Positions 1 to 5,785 of a stretch of 6,538 nucleotides of DNA are shown here, one piece after another. The DNA comes from Flavobacteriaceae bacterium (GTDB lineage Bacteria > Bacteroidota > Bacteroidia > Flavobacteriales > Flavobacteriaceae). The stretch's first letter is position 1; the number at the start of each line of letters is the position of its first letter. The stretch lies in NCBI GenBank assembly GCA_030590765.1, contig JAUVCP010000130.1, positions 1-6,538 on the forward strand, read 5' to 3'. The notes under the pieces were generated by a model. It was not told the DNA's origin. It saw only the letters and a list, made by a program, of their open reading frames with translations, and made no database searches. The translations under genes and the position numbers were made by a program.

Positions 1-521
1 ATATCCCTACAAATGTTATATCCATTACTGATGGACAAATATTCTTAGATTCCAATTTATTTAACTCTGGTATTAGACCTGCTATTGATGTAGGAATCTC
101 TGTATCAAGGGTAGGTGGTAATGCACAAATAAAATCTATGAAGAAAGTAGCAGGTACTTTGAAATTAGATCAAGCTCAATATAGAGAATTAGAAGCTTTT
201 TCAAAATTTGGTTCTGATTTGGATGCAGCGACTTTAAGTGTAATTGAAAAAGGTAAACGTAATGTAGAGATCTTAAAACAAGCTCAAAATGATCCTTTTA
301 AAGTGGAAGATCAGGTTGCGATTATCTATGCAGGTTCTAAAAATCTTTTAAAAGATGTACCGGTTGACAAAATAAAAGAATTTGAAATTGAATTTTTAGA
401 TTTCTTAAAAAATAAGCATCAGGATACATTACAAGATTTAAAATCAGGTAAATTAACGGATACTGCTATTGCTACTATTGAACAGGTTGCAAAAGATTTA
501 TCAACGAAATATAATTTATAA
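1..521 (+). CDS. atpA: F-type ATP synthase subunit alpha, C-terminal part (5' end outside window)
   Basis: This is the last 172 residues of the alpha subunit of the F1 catalytic head, the non-catalytic nucleotide-binding partner of beta in the alpha3beta3 hexamer on the cytoplasmic face of the membrane. The reading frame is open from the window edge (first full codon at 3) to TAA at 519-521. Near the start it shows the conserved run [15 protein letters not shown], then [17 protein letters not shown]. The Arg of VSRVG (codon 108-110) corresponds to the catalytic arginine finger known in this family (Arg376 in E. coli numbering). [20 protein letters not shown] and FSKFGSDLD follow, then the helical C-terminal domain. 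An ATG at 138 lies inside this conserved core and is not the true start. The gene is followed after 36 bases by atpG on the same strand, the normal atp operon order. Nothing looks broken; only the 5' two thirds are missing because of the window edge. Confidence 0.97.
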   Translation, partial: IPTNVISITDGQIFLDSNLFNSGIRPAIDVGISVSRVGGNAQIKSMKKVAGTLKLDQAQYRELEAFSKFGSDLDAATLSVIEKGKRNVEILKQAQNDPFKVEDQVAIIYAGSKNLLKDVPVDKIKEFEIEFLDFLKNKHQDTLQDLKSGKLTDTAIATIEQVAKDLSTKYNL

Positions 522-557
522 TTAAATTCCTCTATTAGGAGAGTTTGGGTTAGGCTT

Positions 558-1418
558 ATGGCAAATTTAAAAGAAATACGTAACAGAATTTCCTCCATTG
601 GATCAACCATGCAAATTACCAGTGCCATGAAAATGGTATCGGCTGCTAAGTTGAAAAAAGCACAGGACGCAATTACGCATATGCGCCCTTTTTCAAATAA
701 ATTGACGGAACTGTTACAAAACTTAAGTGCTACTTTAGATGCTGATGATGGAGGTGTTTATACACAGCAAAGAATTGTAAAAAAAGTATTACTTGTTGCA
801 ATTACTTCTAATCGTGGATTATGTGGAGGATTTAACTCTTCTATTATTAAAGAAGTTAAACATATTGCTGCCACTAAATACATAGGAAAAGAAGTTAGCG
901 TATTAACAATTGGTAAAAAAGGTAATGATATTTTAAGTAAAGAATTTGATATCTATGCAGACAAAGGTGAGGTTTTTGATGATCTAAACTTTGTAAATGT
1001 TGCTCAAATTGCAGAAGATCTGATGGATCAGTTTGTTAATAACAAGTATGACATTATTGAAATTGTATACAACCGTTTTAAAAATGCTGCAACTCAAATC
1101 ATTACAGAAGAACAATTCTTACCAATTTTACCACCAGATACAGAAGATCTTAAAACACCTGATTATATTTTTGAACCTTCCAAAAGAGAAATTGTTGAAG
1201 GCTTGATTCCTAAATCTTTAAAAACACAACTTTTTAAAGCGATCAGAGATTCATATGCATCTGAACATGGTGCCCGTATGACAGCAATGCATAAAGCAAC
1301 AGACAATGCTACCGAATTGAGAGATGAATTGTTATTGATCTATAACAAAGCAAGACAAGCAGCAATTACAAACGAAATTTTAGAAATTGTTGGAGGAGCT
1401 GAGGCATTAAAAGGATAA
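558..1418 (+). CDS. atpG: F-type ATP synthase subunit gamma
   Basis: This is the complete 286-residue gamma subunit, the central rotor shaft that turns inside alpha3beta3 and couples proton flow to ATP synthesis. The N-terminal helix (residues 1-40) has the family pattern KEIRNRISSIGSTMQITSAM followed by KMVSAAKLKKA. The middle Rossmann-like domain has TSNRGLCGGFN at 83-93. The C-terminal helix carries SEHGARMTAM around 235-244 and ends in ITNEILEIVGGAEALKG, the most conserved part of the family. Length is typical for bacteria. ATG at 558 gives exactly the expected N-terminus (MANLKEIR). The purine-rich TAGGAGAG at 536-543 ends 14 bases before the start, too far to be a good ribosome site, which is usual in Bacteroidota. 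It is probably co-transcribed with atpA. It appears to be the last gene of the operon, because a terminator follows at 1556-1592. Its last 26 bases are repeated downstream (see the repeat entry). Confidence 0.97.
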   Translation: MANLKEIRNRISSIGSTMQITSAMKMVSAAKLKKAQDAITHMRPFSNKLTELLQNLSATLDADDGGVYTQQRIVKKVLLVAITSNRGLCGGFNSSIIKEVKHIAATKYIGKEVSVLTIGKKGNDILSKEFDIYADKGEVFDDLNFVNVAQIAEDLMDQFVNNKYDIIEIVYNRFKNAATQIITEEQFLPILPPDTEDLKTPDYIFEPSKREIVEGLIPKSLKTQLFKAIRDSYASEHGARMTAMHKATDNATELRDELLLIYNKARQAAITNEILEIVGGAEALKG

Positions 1419-1449
1419 TTCGACGTAACAAAGTGGAGTCAAATTATTC
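1413..1449 (+). other. Imperfect hairpin 1, overlapping the atpG stop codon
   Basis: The outer stem is GGATAATT (1413-1420) against AATTATTC (1442-1449), with one G-T pair. After a C-A mismatch comes GAC (1422-1424) against GTC (1438-1440). After a 3 x 3 internal loop comes AC (1428-1429) against GT (1433-1434), closing on an AAA loop. The TAA stop of atpG (1416-1418) lies in the left arm. No T-run follows, so it is not an intrinsic terminator. The fold was read by eye and no energy was calculated. Confidence 0.55.
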
Positions 1450-1472
1450 AAGAGGAGCTGAGGCATTAAAAG

Positions 1473-1507
1473 GATAATTAGACATAGTGAAACGAAGTCA
1501 AATTAAC
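1473..1507 (+). other. Imperfect hairpin 2, same architecture as hairpin 1
   Basis: TAATT (1475-1479) pairs with AATTA (1501-1505), with an additional G-C pair (1473 with 1507) beyond one mismatch. After an A-A mismatch, GAC (1481-1483) pairs with GTC (1497-1499). After a 3 x 3 internal loop, GT (1487-1488) pairs with AC (1492-1493), closing on GAA. The innermost two pairs are swapped relative to hairpin 1 (AC/GT there, GT/AC here), so pairing is kept although all four bases changed. No T-run follows. Confidence 0.5.
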
Positions 1508-1555
1508 AAAAATCTGAGGCGCCGAAAGAATAATAAAATCATTATTTTATATTAT

Positions 1556-1592
1556 AAAAAAACTCCAAAGTTTCCAACTTTGGAGTTTTTTT
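1556..1592. terminator. Bidirectional intrinsic terminator between atpG and the hydroxyacid dehydrogenase gene
   Basis: AAAAAACTCCAAAG (1557-1570) is perfectly complementary to CTTTGGAGTTTTTT (1578-1591), and two more T-A pairs can form inside the 7-base loop. The stem is flanked by seven A on the left (1556-1562) and seven T on the right (1586-1592), so it reads as a stem followed by a T-run on both strands. It lies between two converging genes and can end both transcripts: atpG on plus, and the dehydrogenase on minus, whose stop is about 20 bases away. Confidence 0.9.
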
Positions 1593-1611
1593 ATGGGTAT
1601 TAGTTTATACC

Positions 1612-2571
1612 TTAAACTACATTTACAGGCTTACCTTTTAAAAACTCCTCTAAATTAACAACAGCAATATTCATTAGTCGTTCCCTTGCTTCTTTTGGTG
1701 CCCATGCAATATGAGGAGTAATGATGCAGTTTTTGGCTTGTAATAAAGGATTGGATGCTTTGATTGGCTCAAAGGAAACAACATCAACTCCTGCACCTGC
1801 TACTTTACCCGAATTTAAGGCATCTTTCAGATCTTCTTCTACAATTAATGGTCCACGTGATGTATTAATGATCATCACTCCATCTTTCATTTTTTTAATG
1901 CTGTTCTTGTTAATAATTCCTTCTGTTTTTTCCGTTAAGGGACAATGTAAACTTATGATATCCGAATCAGATAAAAGCTCGTCCAAATTAGAATTCTTAA
2001 AGCTTTCTGATTCAAGTTCAGGATTTTTTCGATTGCTAAAAACCCTCACTTTCATACCAAAAGCCTGTGCAATTTTTACTGTTGCCTGACCTATTCTTCC
2101 AAATCCAATAATACCAATAGTTTTACCATTGAGTTCAATTAACGGAGTTTTTGTAAAAGAAAAATCTATTGAATTTACCCATTCTCCATCATTAACAGCT
2201 GCACTATGAATTCCTACCTGATTTGTCAATTCCAAAATCAATGCAAATGTAAATTGAGCAACAGCATCCGTACTATAAGCCGGTACATTTGTAACTGTAA
2301 TTCCTAAATCATTAGCCGTTGCTATATCAACAACATTATAACCTGTAGCTAAAACTCCAATATATTTAACATTGGAGACTCTCTCTAAAACCTCTTTGTT
2401 TATAATTGTTTTATTCGTAAAAATTATTTCAGCATCTCCAATTGCATTTATAACTTTTTTAGAATTGTTAACTGTACGATCCAGTACTTTTAGATCTCCT
2501 AATTTCTCCAATCCTTTCCAACTTAGATCACCGGGGTTTAGTGTATAACCATCAAGAATAACTATTTTCAT
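1612..2571 (-). CDS. D-2-hydroxyacid dehydrogenase (glycerate dehydrogenase / hydroxypyruvate reductase type)
   Basis: This is a 319-residue cytoplasmic NAD(P)-dependent oxidoreductase that interconverts a 2-keto acid and a D-2-hydroxy acid. The N-terminal substrate-binding domain starts MKIVILDGYTLNPGDLSW and includes VLATGYNVVD (73-82). The nucleotide-binding domain has GFGRIG at 156-161 (the GxGxxG loop). The family catalytic triad is visible as Arg239 (NTSRG), Glu268 (SFEPI) and His287 (TPHIAW). Length is typical. TPHIAWAPKEAR and the N-terminus favour the glycerate / hydroxypyruvate / glyoxylate branch over lactate or phosphoglycerate dehydrogenase, but the exact substrate is not proven. 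After the second strand of the Rossmann fold the sequence is VFSNRK (177-182), where NAD-specific members usually have an Asp. This suggests NADP(H) preference (inference). ATG at 2571 is preceded by a good promoter at 2603-2634, so the gene is probably transcribed alone and ends at the shared terminator. Confidence 0.92.
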   Translation of the reverse strand: MKIVILDGYTLNPGDLSWKGLEKLGDLKVLDRTVNNSKKVINAIGDAEIIFTNKTIINKEVLERVSNVKYIGVLATGYNVVDIATANDLGITVTNVPAYSTDAVAQFTFALILELTNQVGIHSAAVNDGEWVNSIDFSFTKTPLIELNGKTIGIIGFGRIGQATVKIAQAFGMKVRVFSNRKNPELESESFKNSNLDELLSDSDIISLHCPLTEKTEGIINKNSIKKMKDGVMIINTSRGPLIVEEDLKDALNSGKVAGAGVDVVSFEPIKASNPLLQAKNCIITPHIAWAPKEARERLMNIAVVNLEEFLKGKPVNVV

Positions 2572-2602
2572 TTCTATAAGTAATTTTTATAATCTATTTT
2601 TT

Positions 2603-2634
2603 CAAAAGTAGTATTATTAAGTCTATGAATCAAA
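2603..2634 (-). promoter_or_regulatory. Bacteroidota-type promoter for the hydroxyacid dehydrogenase gene
   Basis: Read on the minus strand, TACTTTTG (2610-2603) matches the Bacteroidota -7 consensus TAnnTTTG at every fixed base. TTTG (2634-2631) lies 20 bases upstream and matches the -33 element at the usual spacing. Transcription would start near 2597, leaving a leader of roughly 25 bases before the ATG at 2571. The rest of the 214-base gap up to the preceding gene (2635-2785) is A/T-rich, and I recognise nothing firm in it. Confidence 0.75.
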
Positions 2635-2785
2635 TGTATTAATAATGATGTTTTTAGTTCATTTATCTCAAAAATAATATTTAAAAAATAATACCAAATT
2701 TTGAATTCAAGTTGAAAATGCAACATTTTGATTAAACAATAATTTATCCAATTAATAACTTTTCTACATGTAATATCAGTATTCC

Positions 2786-3277
2786 TTATTTTACAGGCAC
2801 CATAAAAGTTTCTTTCGCATTTGGGTCATTCGAATTATAATCAGATTCCATAATTTGAAAATGCGGACGCTCATCCAATTGATACTTAGATCTGGGTAAC
2901 CACTCTTCAAAAATATAACGGGAAAATTTTAAAGCATCTTTTGCCATTCCATAATAGGTAAAAACAGAGTATTTTCCTTCCGGAATTATTAGTATACTCA
3001 TACCGTGAGGAATATTAGAAAAATCCTTTACCTCAGCAGATGCCCAGTTATCAAATAATGTTGCCGGAGTAAATTTTTCCAACTTAAGTTGAGAATTATA
3101 AATCTGCACACTAAGAAGATTCTCATTACTACGATACTTGATCTCTTTAAGTCGTGGCATAAACTTTTGCCAAAGCCAACTATTCTTGTTCTCATTCAAA
3201 GATGCACGAATTTTATATCCCACAAGTTTCATTTGAGAGATTTGTATAATTTCAGGAATCGAACCGGATATTTTCAA
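2786..3277 (-). CDS. GyrI-like / AraC effector-binding domain protein, apparent TTG start
   Basis: This is a stand-alone small-molecule-binding domain of about 163 residues, of the kind found at the C-terminus of some AraC/MerR-type regulators and in GyrI-like proteins. Visible family features are the first strand PEIIQISQMKLVGYK (8-22), then LNENKNSWLWQKFMPR (27-42), the central strand of SILIIPEGKYSVFTYYG (94-110), YIFEEWLPRSKYQLDERPHF (121-140), and the ending DPNAKETFMVPVK. There is no helix-turn-helix, so it is not itself a recognisable DNA-binding regulator. The frame has no ATG or GTG between the upstream in-frame stop (3290-3292) and residue 16. Initiation at TTG 3277 keeps the whole first strand, while the internal ATG at 3232 would remove most of it. 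It begins 37 bases after the acylase stop with no promoter seen between them, so the two are probably one operon. Its ligand is unknown. Calling it a gyrase inhibitor would be unjustified. Confidence 0.8.
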   Translation of the reverse strand: MKISGSIPEIIQISQMKLVGYKIRASLNENKNSWLWQKFMPRLKEIKYRSNENLLSVQIYNSQLKLEKFTPATLFDNWASAEVKDFSNIPHGMSILIIPEGKYSVFTYYGMAKDALKFSRYIFEEWLPRSKYQLDERPHFQIMESDYNSNDPNAKETFMVPVK

Positions 3278-3314
3278 TTTGCACTTATTTTACCAGAAAT
3301 CAATATATTTCCAC

Positions 3315-5657
3315 TTATTTCAAAGGCTCTAAAACCAACTTATCCTCACTTTTCATGATCTCCTCCTTATTTAACAACATCTTTACAAATTCGCCTTTTA
3401 AATACTTTTGCGCCTGATCTTTATAATGTTTGCTAAATACATTCCCTGACTGCCCTGTTGGAAGAATAGCAATGCTGTTTTCAACATCACTAAAATCAAT
3501 AATACGTCGGGTTGAAGGACCATGCCCAACTTCATATAAACCACTTTTATTGATTTTAAAACCCTGATTATTCAATACTTCATTGGTTCCGTCCGTAACA
3601 AACGGACCTACATTGAAAAAACTTCTCAATGAACCCACTTTATCAAAAACATGCTTATGTGTAACGCTAATAGCTTTGTTCCATGTCCAGTCTTCCACAT
3701 CATTACCAAACTGATCCTCTAAAGTACTGATAGATTCATGAAAAGATTTTGTAAAAATTTCATGTCTGTCTTCTTTGATATTTTTTGTTGTAATATCATC
3801 CCACCAAACAGATTTTCTACTATTGATCTGTTTGGCTATCTGTCGTTTATAAATATGCGTTGCTAAAAATTGATCTAAACCCTCCGTACCCAATTCATCA
3901 ACAAAAGTATTTTCAATAAACATCCATAAAAATTTAGTGTAAATCGTTGGAGCAATTTCATTTTCTCTAAAATCACCCTTCCATTTTTCTAATATTTGGA
4001 TCGCTTTTTTTTCATTATCAGATAAATTAACTTTAGATAGGTCTTTTATAATAATAGGTATTAAATCTGGTATAACAGATGATTGGACATCGTTGATCAT
4101 CACTTCCATATCCTTTTTTGTAAAATCGTTCTTAGGTTCTAAAAGATCAACAATTCTTTTTGCTCTGTCCTCTGATAAATAATAACCTGGATATAAACGA
4201 CCTTCAATCTTACCAGGTTGATTATTTGCAGAATAAACATAATTCCATTTCGGGTTTATGGCCTGTGGATTTTGAGAAAAATCTAAATATTCTAATTGAT
4301 CATTCTCTTTTATTGAACCATCTAGAATAAATTTTGGATTGGCATTACCCACTCGTGTATATAATTTCGCTGATGCAAACCAGGCAATATTATCCTTGGC
4401 ATCGCCATACATAAGATTCAATCCTGGTGCAATAATTTTTGCTGCTCCCTTTTTAAAATCGGAAAGTGACTTGGCGTGTGATATTTCATAGGATGCCTCT
4501 AACATTTCATTATCCAGTTTCGTATAGATCCAATCCATGGCAATATTTTTATCCGTTTCAATGGCATCGATGAAATCATTCATTATCGGACCATGCTCGC
4601 CTGTCTTTACCTCAATTACCACATCATCTGCATCTTTTACTATTATTATTTCTTTACGAATATCAAATGTTTGCGTGTCAGATTCTTCGTAAAAATCAAT
4701 ATCATCATTCTCAAACATGGTCATGCCAAATGCAAATTCATGGTTATGCCCCAATAAAGGAAAAGGTGTAAGTGCAAGATTAAATCCGTAAATTTCAAAA
4801 TCTGGTGTAACAATATGTGATTGATACCATACAGCCGGTTGTGAAAACCCTATATGTGGATCATTGGCAAAAATTACTTTTTTATTTTTAGTTTTTTTTG
4901 CTCCTACCACCCAACTATTACTTCCAATAAACGGTGGCACTATTGAATTATCCATTATTTTATTTACTGACCCAGAAATATTACTTGCAACTTTTTGTTT
5001 GCGATTACTATTTTTTATTATCTCTGTTTTCGGGTTGATGCCTATTGCGAGGTCATTGAGATAAACATCACCAAATTTATTCTTTAGATTTGTTAAAAAA
5101 GGATCCGTTTTATGTGCCTGAGCAAACCCAAAGCTCATATACCCAAAGACATTATAAATATCTTTGATCGTATACTTTTCTTTTTCAATTCCTATCAACC
5201 TGAATTCAATGGGAGTTGAACCTTTTTCAATAAACTGATTGACACCATCAAGATATGCATTGGTTAAAATATAAGGCTGCCCACTTGTATCCAATTTACG
5301 GATAACTTTTTCAGATGCTCTTTCAATTCCAATTCCTCTAAAAAATTTATCCGTATCCACCATATCTTCACCAAACAATTCTGATAATCTTCCTGCTGCA
5401 ATTCGTCTGACAAGTTCCATTTGCCATAGCCTGTCCTGTGCGTGAACATAGCCTAATGCAACATAAGCATCGTGTTGATTATTTGCATAGATATGAGGCA
5501 CCCCAAATTCATCAAAATACACATTTACTTTCTGCTCAAGATTGTTTAATTGCAGATCACCACTGTAAACAGGCTTATTTTTTTGCTTAAAGAACCATCC
5601 TCCCAACAAAATCAACACTATAAGAACAAGTAAAAATTTAATTATTTTCTTTAACAT
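3315..5657 (-). CDS. Penicillin acylase family protein (S45 N-terminal nucleophile amidohydrolase), membrane-anchored
   Basis: This is a 780-residue precursor of an amide-bond hydrolase that matures by cutting itself into alpha and beta chains. Residues 4-23 are a hydrophobic helix after a KK start: a signal anchor or signal peptide without a lipobox Cys, placing the enzyme in the periplasm. The alpha part has VYFDEFGVPHIYA (46-58) and GYVHAQDRLWQMEL (69-82). About 40 poorly conserved residues before 245 probably form the linker. The nucleophile is Ser246 in GSNSWVVG (codon 4922-4920), exposed by cleavage after Gly245. FANDPHIG (263-270) follows. SANNQPG (476-482) is the likely oxyanion-hole Asn region, with Arg498 or Arg501 as the probable catalytic Arg by spacing. 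The C-terminal signatures are GHGPSTRRIIDFS (711-723) and PTGQSGNVFSKHY (733-745). All key residues are present, so an active enzyme is expected. The substrate is unknown: penicillins, acyl-homoserine lactones and other N-acyl compounds are all used in this family. A terminator lies upstream, so transcription must start within 5658-5730. Confidence 0.93.
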   Translation of the reverse strand: MLKKIIKFLLVLIVLILLGGWFFKQKNKPVYSGDLQLNNLEQKVNVYFDEFGVPHIYANNQHDAYVALGYVHAQDRLWQMELVRRIAAGRLSELFGEDMVDTDKFFRGIGIERASEKVIRKLDTSGQPYILTNAYLDGVNQFIEKGSTPIEFRLIGIEKEKYTIKDIYNVFGYMSFGFAQAHKTDPFLTNLKNKFGDVYLNDLAIGINPKTEIIKNSNRKQKVASNISGSVNKIMDNSIVPPFIGSNSWVVGAKKTKNKKVIFANDPHIGFSQPAVWYQSHIVTPDFEIYGFNLALTPFPLLGHNHEFAFGMTMFENDDIDFYEESDTQTFDIRKEIIIVKDADDVVIEVKTGEHGPIMNDFIDAIETDKNIAMDWIYTKLDNEMLEASYEISHAKSLSDFKKGAAKIIAPGLNLMYGDAKDNIAWFASAKLYTRVGNANPKFILDGSIKENDQLEYLDFSQNPQAINPKWNYVYSANNQPGKIEGRLYPGYYLSEDRAKRIVDLLEPKNDFTKKDMEVMINDVQSSVIPDLIPIIIKDLSKVNLSDNEKKAIQILEKWKGDFRENEIAPTIYTKFLWMFIENTFVDELGTEGLDQFLATHIYKRQIAKQINSRKSVWWDDITTKNIKEDRHEIFTKSFHESISTLEDQFGNDVEDWTWNKAISVTHKHVFDKVGSLRSFFNVGPFVTDGTNEVLNNQGFKINKSGLYEVGHGPSTRRIIDFSDVENSIAILPTGQSGNVFSKHYKDQAQKYLKGEFVKMLLNKEEIMKSEDKLVLEPLK

Positions 5658-5730
5658 AAAACTGTATATCTTTAATCCATCATAAATTTAACATGGTAAA
5701 TATACATAAACTACATGGGAAAATATATAC

Positions 5731-5758
5731 AAAAAAAACCTCCATTAAATGGAGGTTT
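5731..5758 (-). terminator. Intrinsic terminator of the cytochrome oxidase subunit I gene
   Basis: On the minus strand, AAACCTCCAT (5758-5749) pairs perfectly with ATGGAGGTTT (5745-5736) over a three-base loop, and a run of eight T (5738-5731) begins within the stem's 3' end. It lies about 30 bases after the stop of the oxidase gene. On the plus strand the stem is followed by A-rich sequence, so it works in one direction only. It separates oxidase transcription from the acylase gene. Confidence 0.88.
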
Positions 5759-5785
5759 AAAAAATAATTTTTTAATTAGTAGATG

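Larger units (their letters stand above)
1393..1550 (+). repeat. Tandem 59-base repeat copying the 3' end of atpG, two copies plus a degraded third
   Basis: Unit 1 is 1393-1451 and unit 2 is 1452-1510. The first 28 bases of each (1393-1420 and 1452-1479) are identical, starting GAGGAGCTGAGGC and ending GGATAATT. In unit 1 this stretch encodes the last codons and stop of atpG. The remaining 31 bases of each unit match at 20 of 31 positions and hold an imperfect hairpin. A partial third copy begins about 1514: CTGAGGC is retained, and the following 16 bases match unit 2 at 10 positions. It is followed by an all-A/T hairpin (arms 1533-1539 and 1544-1550). The 59-base period is not a multiple of three, so copies 2 and 3 are out of frame with atpG and lie after its stop. 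No open reading frame of useful length covers them. Function is unknown. It could be slippage debris, a genome-wide interspersed repeat, or a structured 3' untranslated region. Confidence 0.85.

Noticed and set aside
536..543. TAGGAGAG as ribosome binding site for atpG
   Set aside because: It ends 14 bases before the start codon, too far for a normal Shine-Dalgarno, and this group rarely relies on one.
419..628. Open frame of 69 codons on the minus strand
   Set aside because: It runs antisense across the end of atpA and start of atpG, both clearly real, and has no recognisable protein features.
1721..2089. Open frame of 122 codons on the plus strand
   Set aside because: It lies entirely antisense within the hydroxyacid dehydrogenase gene, whose motifs are intact.
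2701..2729. Palindrome TTGAATTCAA (2701-2710) and small hairpin AAAATG-CAA-CATTTT (2715-2729) between the GyrI-like and dehydrogenase genes
   Set aside because: They are short and A/T-rich with no T-run on the minus strand, so this is not a convincing terminator or operator. Such structures are expected by chance in this composition.
3089..3358. Open frame of 89 codons on the plus strand
   Set aside because: It is antisense to the GyrI-like gene and the acylase end, with no family resemblance.
4864..5064. Open frame of 66 codons on the plus strand with hydrophobic translation
   Set aside because: It is a shadow of the acylase gene around its nucleophile region; the hydrophobic look comes from antisense reading of A-rich codons.
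5264..5449. Open frame of 61 codons on the minus strand
   Set aside because: It is an alternative frame inside the acylase gene, where the main frame has strong conserved motifs.
5683..5704. Possible -7 elements for the acylase gene: TAAATTTA (5690-5683) and TATATTTA (5704-5697) on the minus strand
   Set aside because: Both lack the final G of TAnnTTTG and neither has a TTG at 19-21 bases upstream. A promoter must exist here, but I cannot place it.
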